Shown piece by piece: positions 43,807-53,128 of a DNA stretch of 64,000 nucleotides. The number at the start of each line of letters is the position of its first letter. Within the stretch, counting starts at the first letter, position 1. The notes beneath the pieces were generated by a model that was not told the origin of the DNA, did no database searches, and worked only from the letters and a program-made list of their open reading frames with translations. The stretch comes from Photobacterium sp. CCB-ST2H9 (GTDB lineage Bacteria; Pseudomonadota; Gammaproteobacteria; Enterobacterales; Vibrionaceae). The position numbers and the translations under genes were made by a program. The stretch is from NCBI RefSeq assembly GCF_023151555.2, contig NZ_CP100426.1, forward strand, positions 620,001-684,000, written 5' to 3'.

Positions 43807-44817
43807 ATGATTATCAAGTCCAAGCCGTCATGGGCTATCAGGGAAAGTGATGTCACACCAGAATCTGTCTACCATCAACGACGTGACATTCTGAAAAAAC
43901 TGGGCATTACACTTGCGACGCTGCCTCTGGCCACTCAGGCGCAGGCCGGTCTGTTCGATGTTTTCAGCAGTGATGACAAAATCCCGGATCGTCGCCGGGC
44001 TTTACAAGCCCGTCAATCGGCGCAGTTTCACCCAAACCTGTCTTTAACACCTGAAGACAAAATCCTGAAATACAATAATTTTTATGAATTCGGCACTGAT
44101 AAATCCGATCCGGCTGAGCGGGCGGCCAACTTTATCACTGACCCATGGCAAGTTGAGATCGGCGGTATGGTCTCCCGCCCTGTTACGCTGGATTACGATG
44201 ATATTTTCAAACGCTATCCGATTGAAGAGCGAATCTATCGGTTACGTTGTGTGGAAGCCTGGTCGATGAACGTTCCCTGGATTGGCTTTCCGCTGGCATC
44301 ATTGCTCAGACAGGCCCAGCCGACCAGCAACGCAAAATATGTGGCCTTTCAGACACTCTATGATCCGAAACGTATGCCGGGACAGGCGTCCAGAAGGATC
44401 GGGGGTGGTATCAACTACCCTTATGTCGAAGGTTTGCGTCTGGATGAAGCCATGCACCCGCTGACCCTGATCGCGGTTGGCCTGTATGGCAAAACGCTGG
44501 CACCGCAAAATGGCGCGCCGCTGCGCCTGGTTGTGCCCTGGAAATACGGCTTTAAGAGTATTAAATCGATTGTCAAAATTACGCTGACCGACAAACAACC
44601 ACCTACAACCTGGAATCAGATAGCTCCAAATGAGTATGGCTTCTATGCCAATGTGAATCCGAAGGTGGATCACCCCCGGTGGAGTCAGGCCAGTGAACGA
44701 TTCATCGGCGAAGGGAATCTGTTCAGCACCCGTCGTCAGCCCACTCAAATGTTCAACGGTTACGCGAGTGAAGTCGCCAGTCTGTACAAAGGGATGGATC
44801 TGAGGAAATTTTATTAA
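43807..44817 (+). CDS. msrP: Protein-methionine-sulfoxide reductase catalytic subunit MsrP
   Basis: Periplasmic molybdopterin enzyme of 336 residues that repairs oxidised methionine in envelope proteins. Tat signal with RR at 25-26 in [11 protein letters not shown] and cleavage near TQAQA. The molybdenum-binding Cys is C148 in [14 protein letters not shown] 43807 follows AAAGGA; the upstream start at 43753 would place junk before the Tat signal. It overlaps msrQ by one base (TAATG), so the two are coupled. Confidence 0.94.
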   Translation: MIIKSKPSWAIRESDVTPESVYHQRRDILKKLGITLATLPLATQAQAGLFDVFSSDDKIPDRRRALQARQSAQFHPNLSLTPEDKILKYNNFYEFGTDKSDPAERAANFITDPWQVEIGGMVSRPVTLDYDDIFKRYPIEERIYRLRCVEAWSMNVPWIGFPLASLLRQAQPTSNAKYVAFQTLYDPKRMPGQASRRIGGGINYPYVEGLRLDEAMHPLTLIAVGLYGKTLAPQNGAPLRLVVPWKYGFKSIKSIVKITLTDKQPPTTWNQIAPNEYGFYANVNPKVDHPRWSQASERFIGEGNLFSTRRQPTQMFNGYASEVASLYKGMDLRKFY

Positions 44818-45473
44818 TGCAAAAACCTACATTCAGCCTCAAAAGCATCAGGCTCAAACCCGGACATATCACCGCCATCAAGACCGTGATTCATTTGGTT
44901 TCGCTGAGTTTTCTCGCCTTATTGATCTTCAGGGCGTTCAGCGAACAACTGGGCGCCGATCCGGTACAGGGATTGAGTCACTTTACCGGCAAGGCTGCAT
45001 TGAACACACTATTCATCACACTGCTGATCTCACCGATTGCAAAATGGTGGAAACAGGGGGCACTGGTGAAAGTTCGCCGGGTTTTGGGCCTCTACAGCTT
45101 TTTCTGGGCGCTCTTGCATTTACTGGTTTACGTCCTGCTTGACCTGAATCTGAACTGGTCCCTTCTGGCCAGTGAAATTGCGAAGCGACCTTATCTGACA
45201 ATCGGAGCCGTCTGCTGGCTGATCCTGTTTGCTCTGGCGATCACTTCAACCCAGGGCATGCAAAGGCGTTTGGGGAAACGCTGGCAACAACTACATTACT
45301 GGGTGTATCTGGCGGTCCTGCTGGCTCCGATTCATTATTACTGGTCGGTAAAATCCAATATTACAGAGCCAGCTCTTTATCTGGTTGGAGCTTTGATTTT
45401 ACTGAGCTTCCGTCGGAAAACGTTCAGACGCTGGCTCCCCAGATTTTTCACTCAGACATCCCCTGAAACCTGA
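44817..45473 (+). CDS. msrQ: Haem-binding membrane subunit MsrQ
   Basis: Inner-membrane b-type haem protein of 218 residues with about six hydrophobic segments; conserved His residues lie in LSHFTGKAAL, FWALLHLLVYVLL and WQQLHYWVYLAVLLAPIHYYW. It passes electrons from the quinone pool to MsrP. The start overlaps the msrP stop. A hairpin near 45508-45540 ends the operon. Confidence 0.94.
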   Translation: MQKPTFSLKSIRLKPGHITAIKTVIHLVSLSFLALLIFRAFSEQLGADPVQGLSHFTGKAALNTLFITLLISPIAKWWKQGALVKVRRVLGLYSFFWALLHLLVYVLLDLNLNWSLLASEIAKRPYLTIGAVCWLILFALAITSTQGMQRRLGKRWQQLHYWVYLAVLLAPIHYYWSVKSNITEPALYLVGALILLSFRRKTFRRWLPRFFTQTSPET

Positions 45474-45507
45474 TCACCGAATCATCAATGGCAGGCAAAA
45501 CGCTAAG

Positions 45508-45540
45508 AAAGCGGGAAGATGAAGTCATCTCCCGCTTTTT
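45508..45540 (+). terminator. Terminator of msrPQ
   Basis: Stem AAAGCGGG (45508-45515) with CCCGCTTT (45531-45538), partly extended by AGAT/ATCT, then more T. Confidence 0.8.
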
Positions 45541-45712
45541 CTTCATCGGTGTTTGTATGAACATCACACGGATACACTGCTCTTATCAGGGGCAAAGCGC
45601 GAAAATGGCTGGTCAGATGCATAAATTTGATACAGCTTCAGGTTATTCAGCCACATAACACTTTTCTGCCACCCAGTCTGGCAATATGATAGTGACACAA
45701 TGAAGGCCGTCT

Positions 45713-46390
45713 TTGATCCAGCCCTGCATAAGGTTTACGTTTTTGATCAACAAGTTTATCAGCGTCAGTATCGAGCAATTCCAGACTGACTGCTTACAGC
45801 TTTGTACACAACACTATCCCACGGTCCACAACCGTGGCATGCGTGATCGCCATTTAGGACGGCTCATGTGCCGCCGTATTCTGGCAACACTCGAAAACGA
45901 AGGCATTGAAGCCAGCCTTGAACAACTGCAAAACGACGACGTGATGATGCCGCCTATTTTTCGGATACAGACGCCCGAAAACACCCTGTGGGTCATCGCA
46001 CATCGTTTACAGAGTGCGAACACGGCACGACGCTCTGCACTCTTCCAGGCAATCGAACTGACGCTCAGCCACTTGAATCACAATGAGAATAATCAACTGT
46101 TGCTGCTTGCTGACCACTGGTTTGACCGCAGCAAAGCCAGCAAACAGCTCGCTTCCTGGTGGTTGGGACAAATGCCGGCCAATATTCAGGGGTATCTTCA
46201 GGACGGCATCAAACTGATTCCCAGTGAGCAGACTCTGGGCGAACAGCTTGAAAGACAGTTTGGTCTGTCTGAAGGCGATACCTGCATGCTGCATCCTTTG
46301 AAAAGACTGCACAGTCAGCAAACTTTGCACCGTTATGCAGTGATGACCGCCTATTTTACCCGCGTATCCATGTCCGTATCCATGTCATAG
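45713..46390 (+). CDS. Hypothetical protein with uncertain start
   Basis: Protein of up to 225 residues, not recognised; helical, no signal peptide. The open frame offers only a TTG start (45713, with AAGG six bases upstream) or a late ATG at 45839. An ATG at 45700 in another frame encodes a protein-like 28-residue start (KAVFDPALHKVYVFDQQVY) that ends just where the long frame becomes protein-like (IEQFQTDCLQL), so a frameshift may separate them. The C-terminus ends in a short tandem repeat (SVSMSVSMS-like). Confidence 0.5.
   Translation: MIQPCIRFTFLINKFISVSIEQFQTDCLQLCTQHYPTVHNRGMRDRHLGRLMCRRILATLENEGIEASLEQLQNDDVMMPPIFRIQTPENTLWVIAHRLQSANTARRSALFQAIELTLSHLNHNENNQLLLLADHWFDRSKASKQLASWWLGQMPANIQGYLQDGIKLIPSEQTLGEQLERQFGLSEGDTCMLHPLKRLHSQQTLHRYAVMTAYFTRVSMSVSMS
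46364..46387. repeat. 12-bp tandem duplication at the gene end
   Basis: GTATCCATGTCC (46364-46375) is followed directly by GTATCCATGTCA (46376-46387), one mismatch, adding four residues to the C-terminus of the upstream gene. Confidence 0.85.
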
Positions 46391-46420
46391 ACCGCTTTCA
46401 TTCGCACGACATCCACCCAA

Positions 46421-46454
46421 TGTTTCAGTACCACAGCTGTTTCAGTACCACAGC
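46421..46454. repeat. Perfect 17-bp tandem duplication
   Basis: TGTTTCAGTACCACAGC occurs twice in a row (46421-46437, 46438-46454) without mismatch in the non-coding stretch after the hypothetical gene. Confidence 0.9.
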
Positions 46455-46530
46455 CGCATAACAGCACCATGCAATCCCATATATGTCATTCCTGAGGCGC
46501 AGCACTTCCCGTTGCTATATGAATTCCAAT

Positions 46531-46563
46531 AAAAAACGCCAGCTCGAAAAGCTGGCGTTTTTT
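46531..46563. terminator. Bidirectional terminator before the 2OG oxygenase gene
   Basis: AAAAACGCCAGCT and AGCTGGCGTTTTT flank a 5-base loop CGAAA; A and T runs on both sides serve both strands. Confidence 0.9.
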
Positions 46564-46573
46564 ATCGTCAAAA

Positions 46574-47413
46574 TCAGATCAGGCCCAGTTCTTTCAGGCG
46601 CTCCATCAGATAACTATGAGCGGTGTACTTTTCAGAAAGAACAACCTCAGGTTTCGGATGCAGGAACAAAGGCAGAGAAATACGTGATTTCGTTTTATCT
46701 GTGCCTTCCGGGTTAATCACACGGTGTGTGGTTGACGGGAAGTAACCCCCGGAAGCTTCCTGAAGCATATCGCCGATATTAATAATCAGGTTGCCGAACT
46801 CACATGGAACATCCAGCCAATCACCGTTTTTCGCTTGCACCTGTAAACCCGGCTCATTTGCTGATGGGAGTACGGTAAGCAAGTTGATATCTTCATGCGC
46901 ACCGGCACGAACTGCACCCAGCTCTTCATCCCCTTTCAGCGGCGGATAATGCAGCACACGCAGCAACGTACTGTCACTGTTTTCAATCATGCTCGACAGC
47001 GACTGCGAATACAGGACAGAAACTTCAGCAGGCGAGTGTTTTTCAACCCAGGATAACAGCGTAGAAGCCAGCGCATTAGCCTGGTCATAATAATTCTGCA
47101 GCTCTGCTTTCAGTTCTTCAGGACACTGACCCCAAGGGTAATAGTGGAAAAATTCTTTGATGTCTTTCTGAGTGTGACCTTTTGCCGTTTCAGAAACTTC
47201 AGACGGGAACAATCCATCCTGTGTTTCAACGTTGAAGCGGTAGTCATACTTTTCTTCAGAATCGAAAAAACGTTGCCAGTTTTCGTAAATTGAACTGACC
47301 AGTTCCTGTTGCAGCGGGTGATTTTTCAGGACACCGAAACCGGTCTCGCGCAGAGATTCAACAAAACGTTCCTGTGCGTCGGGTGCGGTAAAATCAATAG
47401 CTTCTAATTTCAT
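46574..47413 (-). CDS. 2-oxoglutarate/Fe(II)-dependent oxygenase (isopenicillin N synthase-like)
   Basis: Cytosolic oxygenase of 279 residues. The N-terminal DIOX_N-like half is followed by the iron-binding core with HED in GAHEDINLLTVL, distal His in STTHRVINP and the 2-oxoglutarate-binding RIS in SRISLPLFLHP. Substrate unknown; the family ranges from amino-acid hydroxylases to ethylene-forming enzymes. Single gene with a shared terminator. Confidence 0.9.
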   Translation of the reverse strand: MKLEAIDFTAPDAQERFVESLRETGFGVLKNHPLQQELVSSIYENWQRFFDSEEKYDYRFNVETQDGLFPSEVSETAKGHTQKDIKEFFHYYPWGQCPEELKAELQNYYDQANALASTLLSWVEKHSPAEVSVLYSQSLSSMIENSDSTLLRVLHYPPLKGDEELGAVRAGAHEDINLLTVLPSANEPGLQVQAKNGDWLDVPCEFGNLIINIGDMLQEASGGYFPSTTHRVINPEGTDKTKSRISLPLFLHPKPEVVLSEKYTAHSYLMERLKELGLI

Positions 47414-47619
47414 TGTGTTCTTCTTTTATACGGTAGGGCGTAGATTTTCTTGATGCCTTTTTCGCATCATGTGGAGGGAATTCTAGACGTTCACCCTAAC
47501 GTGAACAACCCACAAGTCAGAGCCTGACAGAAACAGAGAGTTGATAGAAATGGACAATCAAACGATTGCCTAACCGATTGCGCTTCAGGTTGAAACACTT
47601 CCAGGATGCGACACAAATA

Positions 47620-47645
47620 AAAACCCTGCCGAAGCAGGGTTTGCA
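47620..47645 (-). terminator. Terminator of the 101-residue protein gene
   Basis: Stem AAACCCTGC with GCAGGGTTT and a CGAA/TTCG loop; on the minus strand a T run follows. Confidence 0.8.
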
Positions 47646-47671
47646 TTTCTGATTTTGATGCTGATAATCCG

Positions 47672-47974
47672 TCACAGATCACGCATTAGCAACTCAAATT
47701 CATCTTCTGCAAGTTCGATTAATTTGGCCAGTTCCCGGGCATCATCACTGGTCATATCAACTTGCCAGCGTACACATTCACCACCGGCATGATTGCGGCA
47801 AACTAACTCAGTTCTTTTGCCGTTCGATAAAAAGGAAAGTTCCTCGAACTCTGCCTCAAACTTATCATGTTCTTCCATGATTTCTACTTCTAGAAAGCCA
47901 GTCGGGATAACTCTGACATCCAAATGATAACCCTTACCGCCTGGCATCAGGTATTGCCGGTGTTCAGCTAACAT
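47672..47974 (-). CDS. Hypothetical cytosolic protein
   Basis: Small acidic protein of 100 residues, not recognised. The middle (RVIPTGFLEVEIMEEHDKFEAEFEELSFLSNGKRTELVCRNHAGG) is predicted beta-rich and the end is a charged helix (DDARELAKLIELAEDEFELL). ATG 47974 has GGAGG eight bases upstream; the longer TTG start (48004) is less likely. Own terminator downstream. Confidence 0.6.
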   Translation of the reverse strand: MLAEHRQYLMPGGKGYHLDVRVIPTGFLEVEIMEEHDKFEAEFEELSFLSNGKRTELVCRNHAGGECVRWQVDMTSDDARELAKLIELAEDEFELLMRDL

Positions 47975-48004
47975 CCTCCTTTCCTCCACTCTGTTGACTC
48001 GCAA

Positions 48005-48653
48005 CTAATAGTGTAGTCAAAGATTCTGAAGCGCGAGTAAATTCTTCCCGTCGCAAGCATTGGCTAACATCAGGAAAAATAAGGTTTTTCCGCAACATTC
48101 CAGAAAATATTCAAACCTTATCAAAAACGATAATCGGCTGAAACTGTCAAGTTATTCTAGGTCATCACATGGGTACTCAATACTTTGGCTTCAGGCAAAT
48201 CTCAGCTGCCACACCAGCAATCAATCAGATTGCACACCATACATACACGACTTACTGATGATCCATTGTCATCAATTCTTCATATCAGTGAAGTCTGTCT
48301 TTCACAAAACACATGATTCAATCCTGAGACAGACGGGTAAATCTTCTCTGGCATCCATCCCCAAAAAGGCAGACGACAACCACATAGATGGACCTGATCT
48401 TTGCATGTCGGTTACAACTTGCATCAGACATCACAGAGATAAATGAATCGCAAGCCAGCAGAAAACACTGCAAGCCGTTTTAATCTCAGCTTTTGTGACA
48501 CAACGCCTGTTTCTTTGCTCATGTCACTAAAAGGCTCGACTACAGTGGATATATAACCAGACACACAAACGTTCAATGAATCGATTTATTTTTCGTATCT
48601 GAACCTCTTCGGGCGCAATAAAAATTACCTGATAAAGAATGAAGGAGCTGGCT
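48005..48653. other. Long intergenic region before the glutathione transferase gene
   Basis: About 650 bases. A 128-codon plus-strand frame (48060-48446) has no ribosome binding site and an unlikely composition (rich in H, S, C) and is not called. No structured RNA was recognised. Confidence 0.45.
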
Positions 48654-49298
48654 ATGACCACTGTCTATGGAGTGCAATTTTCTCCTTTCGTCAGAAAGGT
48701 GCTTCTGGTTTTGCAAGTAAAAGGAGTTCCCTACTCAAATCCTCAGGTGAACCCGATGGATCCGCCAAAAGACTTTGAGCGGGTCAGTCCGCTGGGCAAG
48801 ATTCCCGCTTTCGAAGATGACAAAGTCCTGCTTGCTGATTCTGCTGTCATTTGTGATTACCTCGAACAGCGATATCCGGAGAACCCTCTCTGCCCCAGTG
48901 ATTTGGTCGAACGTGCGAGGGTCAAATGGCTGGAAAAATATGCGGATACCGAGGTGGTTTCTGCACTTGGCCCGATTTTCTTTGAGCGCGTACTGAAGCC
49001 TTTAGTCTTACAGCAAATGCCGGATGAAGAGAAAATCAGCAACATTATGTCTCAATCGATTCCGAGCATTTTTGACTATTTGAATAACCAGTTACACGGG
49101 AAGAAAAAGTTCCTGCACGGCAATGAATTGACGATCGCAGACATTGCAACCACGACTCATTTCATCAATCTGAGCTATTCAAAGATAGAAGTCGATGCGA
49201 CAAAATGGCCAAACCTGGCATCCTACCTGAAACAGATGACTGAATTACCCTTATTCAAATCATTTATTGAAAGCGACCAGCTGTTATACGCCGAATAA
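48654..49298 (+). CDS. Glutathione S-transferase family protein
   Basis: Cytosolic protein of 214 residues. Thioredoxin-like N-terminal domain: VYGVQFSPFVRKVLLVLQVKGVPY, GKIPAFEDDKVLLADSAVICDYL with the cis-Pro and the Ser-Ala pair at the glutathione site. The helical C-terminal domain contains LHGNELTIADIATTTHF, the N-capping box. ATG 48654 is six bases after AAGGAG. A hairpin at 49320-49347 lies downstream. Confidence 0.9.
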   Translation: MTTVYGVQFSPFVRKVLLVLQVKGVPYSNPQVNPMDPPKDFERVSPLGKIPAFEDDKVLLADSAVICDYLEQRYPENPLCPSDLVERARVKWLEKYADTEVVSALGPIFFERVLKPLVLQQMPDEEKISNIMSQSIPSIFDYLNNQLHGKKKFLHGNELTIADIATTTHFINLSYSKIEVDATKWPNLASYLKQMTELPLFKSFIESDQLLYAE

Positions 49299-49622
49299 CA
49301 GACATTCAATTCATATCACAATCAGGCAGTAAATAGACTGCCTGATTGATTCATCCAATGAATACATGTGCTTGTAAGAAGAATTATTCTTATTTCATGA
49401 AACACCAAATATTACGTTGCATCATTCAAACACCAAAAAACCGACGTACCTCTCAGCCATCCGTTTGATTTGTCTGCTATAGATATAAATAATTCATTCC
49501 CGAGAAGGATAATAAAACATTCAAACACCGCTGATATGCTGGTGCTTGACCCGACTTGATTTGAATCATGCTGATAGCCAAGTATGGAACGCTGTTTTAT
49601 GCATTACATGGAGTAAAATGCT
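49299..49622. other. Intergenic with hairpin
   Basis: About 320 bases. AATCAGGCAGT (49320-49330) and ACTGCCTGATT (49337-49347) form an 11-bp stem with a 6-base loop after the transferase gene; no T run follows. The rest is AT-rich and must hold the promoter of the glycosylation operon. Confidence 0.5.
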
Positions 49623-50372
49623 GTGCCCTACCCGTTTATTTCTGCAGTGATACCCGCCAAAGATGAAGCAATGAACCTGCCGAAACTTTTGGATGAAGTC
49701 GTCGCCTCGTTAACCGGTCTCTGCCATTTTGAGATCGTTGTCGTTGATGACGGTAGTTCTGACAATACCTATTCAACCTGTGAGGATTGGGGAAAATCTC
49801 ATTCGGATATCCTGCTCACTATCGTGAAACATCAGCGTTCTGTCGGTCAAAGTACTGCATTATTGTCCGCTGTGAATCAGGCTCAGGGCAAATGGATCGT
49901 CACCATGGATGGCGACGGGCAAAACGATCCCGCTGATATCCCCGCTTTGCTGGAAGCTGCGGCACAACAACAGCAATCTCATTTCTGTATCGCCGGATTC
50001 CGGCATAACCGGCAAGATACTGAGTGGAAACGCTTTCAGTCCCGTTTCGCCAACGCCATTCGTCAGGCGGTACTGAAAGATGGCGTGAAAGACACCGGAT
50101 GCGGCCTGAAACTCATCCCCAGAGAAACCTATCTGGCCTTACCATACTTTGACCACATGCACCGCTTTCTTCCGGCACTGATCCGTCGTCTGGGCGGTGA
50201 AGTGGCTGTTGTCCCGGTCAATCATCGTGGCCGTTGGGGCGGTACATCCAAATACAATGCGCTCAACCGTGCGTGGGTTGGACTGGTCGATATGATGGGC
50301 GTGGTCTGGCTCAGCCGACGTGCCAGAAATCCGCTTATCGAAAAAATCAGTCAGTCAGGCGCAAATGAATAA
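49623..50372 (+). CDS. Glycosyltransferase family 2 (ArnC/DPM1-like)
   Basis: Inner-membrane-associated transferase of 249 residues with the GT-A fold: SAVIPAKDEAMNLPKLLDEV, VVDDGSSDNT and the metal site MDGDGQNDP. It should load a sugar onto undecaprenyl phosphate. No C-terminal membrane anchor as in ArnC, closer to DPM1 length. GTG start, GGAG nine bases upstream. Overlaps the VTT gene by 8 bases and is first in a three-gene operon with a VTT protein and a GT39 transferase. Confidence 0.9.
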   Translation: MPYPFISAVIPAKDEAMNLPKLLDEVVASLTGLCHFEIVVVDDGSSDNTYSTCEDWGKSHSDILLTIVKHQRSVGQSTALLSAVNQAQGKWIVTMDGDGQNDPADIPALLEAAAQQQQSHFCIAGFRHNRQDTEWKRFQSRFANAIRQAVLKDGVKDTGCGLKLIPRETYLALPYFDHMHRFLPALIRRLGGEVAVVPVNHRGRWGGTSKYNALNRAWVGLVDMMGVVWLSRRARNPLIEKISQSGANE

Positions 50373-51066
50373 ATTGTATGTCAAAGCAGTGATCACCCTC
50401 TGTGGCCTGTTGTTGCTCTATCTCATCATTCGCAATGACTGGATTCCGCCGCTGAGTGATCACCACGTCATCGCGCAATGGCTGGACCATGCAGGCCTCC
50501 TGAAATGGCTGTCACTCTATCTTTCAGCGATCCTGTTCATTGGCATCGGCGGCCCCCGTCAGGCAATTGCTTTTTTGTTTGGCTTTCTGCTGGGCGGACC
50601 TGTGGGCGTTATCGCAGCCCTGGTGGTCAGTTTAATCGGTTCGCTGTGCTGCTTTTATATGGCGCGTTCAGTCCTCCACCCCATGCTGGAGCGACGTTTT
50701 TCCAAGTATCTGCAAGTCTTTGAGAAGTCACTGCAACGTAATGCCACGTTAAAGATCATGGTGATTCGACTGCTCCCTGTCGGCAGTAACTTATTTACGA
50801 ATCTGTTTTCAGGTGCCTGTAACCTTCGGATCAGTGCATTTGTGTTGGGTTCTGTTATCGGCTTCTTACCGCAGACAGCGGTATTCGCTATGGCTGGCTC
50901 AGGGGTACGACTCTCCGACCATAACCAAATGACAGTCAGCATTTTGCTGTTTGCCATTTCCAGTGCGCTGGGCATTTATCTCTATTTCCACCGGGAAAAA
51001 ACGACCAAGGATGCGACGAATGCTATCAAATCCGGCTCAAAACATTACGACAACAGAACAAGATAA
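50365..51066 (+). CDS. VTT-domain (DedA/TVP38-like) membrane protein
   Basis: Inner-membrane protein of 233 residues with about six hydrophobic segments and the VTT pattern FLFGFLLGGPVGVIAALVVSLIGSLCCFYMAR. ATG 50365 overlaps the end of the GT2 gene. DedA members flip undecaprenyl phosphate or other phospholipids, so this one may recycle the lipid carrier used by the neighbouring transferases. That role is an inference from family and context. Confidence 0.85.
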   Translation: MNKLYVKAVITLCGLLLLYLIIRNDWIPPLSDHHVIAQWLDHAGLLKWLSLYLSAILFIGIGGPRQAIAFLFGFLLGGPVGVIAALVVSLIGSLCCFYMARSVLHPMLERRFSKYLQVFEKSLQRNATLKIMVIRLLPVGSNLFTNLFSGACNLRISAFVLGSVIGFLPQTAVFAMAGSGVRLSDHNQMTVSILLFAISSALGIYLYFHREKTTKDATNAIKSGSKHYDNRTR

Positions 51067-52741
51067 ATCGTGGGATAGTCTGACTATCCTGCTGTTTGCA
51101 ATCGCCATCCTTCTGCTTTTCTGGGGCATTGGCTGGCGCTCTCCCTGGCCGGCGGACGAACCCCGTTTTGCCGAAGTCGCCAGAGAAATGGTGGCGACCG
51201 GACACTGGTTTTTCCCGATGCGGGGTGGAGAACTGTATCCGGATAAACCCCCGGTTTTCATGTGGAGCATTGCCCTGTTTTACTGGCTGACCGGTAATCT
51301 GAAACTGGCTTTTTTGCTGCCGAATGCGCTCTGTGGGCTGCTGACGCTTACTCTGGTCTGGGATTTAGCACGTCGCCTGTGGGGGAACAAAACTGCCCGT
51401 ACGGCGTTGTTTCTGCTCATGCTGGCGCCTCAGTTTTTCATTCAGGCCAAAAATGCCCAGATTGATGCCATGGTCGCCTGCTGGATTACTGTGTCGTGCT
51501 ATTGCCTGATCCGCCACTTTTTTCTGGCCCCTAACTGGCGCTTATATTATCTCGCCTGGGCCATGATGGGACTGGGTGTCATCACCAAAGGCGTTGGCTT
51601 TTTACCCGCGTTAATGCTCATTCCTATTGCGATCTACGCTTTTCCGCAACGAAAAGAACTACCGCCGGCTTTTCAGAAAAAGGCCTGGTTCGGACCACTG
51701 TTCATGCTGGCCGTTATTCTTGCCTGGCTGATTCCATTGCTGCTCATCACCAGTGGCAGTGACGATCCTCAGTTCCAGGCCTACCGCGATAACATCCTGT
51801 TCAAACAAACCGCAGAACGCTATGCAAACTCACTTGGTCATGTGCAGCCCTGGCACTATTTCATTTCATCCGTAATCCCCGTGTTCTGGTTTCCGTTACC
51901 ATTTATGGTCATCGCATTCTGGAAATCACTTCGTGAAAGCTGGAAACAGTATCCGGTTATCTGGGTCATCCTCAGCTGGGTTGTGCTCGTGGTCCTTTTC
52001 TTCAGTCTCAGTCCCGGTAAACGAGGCGTCTATGTGCTCCCCGCACTGCCAATGTTTGCACTCGCACTGAGTCCGGCAGTCAATCTGCTGGATCACAAAC
52101 GTTGGCTGCACTGGCTGATGGTCGGATTGATGACGTTAATCGGCGTTGTTATGTTTGCCGGCGGGATTGCAGGAATTGCCCAAATTGAAAAAGCAGTCCG
52201 TGAACTTGAAGAGCAAACTCTGCAAGCGGGCCTGATGCTTTTCACCTGCGGATTGATCTGGTTGGGGACACTCTGGTTCAGACGCAACAAAAATGCATAT
52301 CTGACCCTGGGGGGACTTCTGGCCGTAACCTGGCTGATTTTTGCCAGCTGGGGATATCATTTGCTTGACCCAAATCGTACCCCGAAAGCGCTGATGGCTA
52401 ACATCGCACATACAATTGGTACTGATGCTGAGCTCGGTTTAGTGAACTTTAAGGAGCAGCATATCCTGTTCTCTCCCGTGACCGTCACTCATTTCAGTTA
52501 TCTGGCTCCCATACAGGAACAGGAAGAAAGGGCTTGGGCCTGGTTACATGACAGCCCGAACCGATACATTCTTATTCCCGATTCAGCCAGTGTCCGCTGT
52601 TTTACCCTCAGCAAAGGCCAGAACATGGGAGAAGCCCACCGGAGGCACTGGATCCTTTTTGATGCCACCACGGCAGAGCCCCAATGCGATGCGCCAGAAA
52701 GCATGCGTAAATTTGTCACGCAGCGTCCCTACCCCTGGTGA
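51020..52741 (+). CDS. Glycosyltransferase family 39 (ArnT/PMT-like), first copy
   Basis: Inner-membrane transferase of 573 residues with about twelve hydrophobic segments and the acidic first periplasmic loop WPADEPRFAEVAREMVATGHW typical of ArnT, followed by YPDKPPVFMW. It moves a sugar from a lipid carrier to lipid A or another envelope acceptor. ATG 51020 is chosen because AAGG lies nine bases upstream; ATG 51011 is possible. Overlaps the VTT gene by about 47 bases. Last gene of the operon; terminator at 52760-52789. Confidence 0.9.
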   Translation: MLSNPAQNITTTEQDKSWDSLTILLFAIAILLLFWGIGWRSPWPADEPRFAEVAREMVATGHWFFPMRGGELYPDKPPVFMWSIALFYWLTGNLKLAFLLPNALCGLLTLTLVWDLARRLWGNKTARTALFLLMLAPQFFIQAKNAQIDAMVACWITVSCYCLIRHFFLAPNWRLYYLAWAMMGLGVITKGVGFLPALMLIPIAIYAFPQRKELPPAFQKKAWFGPLFMLAVILAWLIPLLLITSGSDDPQFQAYRDNILFKQTAERYANSLGHVQPWHYFISSVIPVFWFPLPFMVIAFWKSLRESWKQYPVIWVILSWVVLVVLFFSLSPGKRGVYVLPALPMFALALSPAVNLLDHKRWLHWLMVGLMTLIGVVMFAGGIAGIAQIEKAVRELEEQTLQAGLMLFTCGLIWLGTLWFRRNKNAYLTLGGLLAVTWLIFASWGYHLLDPNRTPKALMANIAHTIGTDAELGLVNFKEQHILFSPVTVTHFSYLAPIQEQEERAWAWLHDSPNRYILIPDSASVRCFTLSKGQNMGEAHRRHWILFDATTAEPQCDAPESMRKFVTQRPYPW

Positions 52742-53128
52742 AATACCACCGTACATAACAACAGCCTGGCGTGTTCGCTCCAGGCTGTTTAATTTCCCTA
52801 CTATTTTCAGCAAATAATCCGTCTGGTTGTTTTTCAGACAAAGCAATCGACAATATCAACCTGAAGCTTCCCCTTTCAATTCTCCAGCCACTCCCAAAAG
52901 CTCTCTGAAAATGACCATGAGCAGTTCAAACCAATTGAACATACAAATCACGAATCAAAAACAACACTTCCATCTCCTTTGAAATGAATCATCTTGCACA
53001 TCAGTTTTCCGGCGAGTAATATTCACTCATTTTCACAAAAACTGGGAGTAATGTTTTAATTTCAGATGGTTAACCTTTAATCAACACATACTAAATAAGC
53101 ATTTATCAATTCAGGTTATACAAATATC
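52742..53128. other. AT-rich region before the toxin locus
   Basis: About 390 bases. After the terminator the sequence becomes markedly A+T rich up to the start of the TPS gene. No ORF or known promoter motif could be fixed. The composition change suggests the edge of an acquired segment. Confidence 0.4.
52760..52789 (+). terminator. Terminator of the GT2-VTT-GT39 operon
   Basis: Stem AACAGCCTGG (52760-52769) with CCAGGCTGTT (52780-52789), 10-base loop, then TAATTT. Confidence 0.75.

Noticed and set aside
46364..46454. CRISPR-like repeats
   Set aside because: Only two direct tandem copies of each unit without spacers; simple duplications.
47491..47682. 63-codon minus-strand ORF
   Set aside because: Overlaps a terminator and the end of the neighbouring gene; no support for translation.
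48060..48446. 128-codon plus-strand ORF in a long intergenic region
   Set aside because: Composition rich in His, Ser and Cys, no ribosome binding site, no domain pattern.
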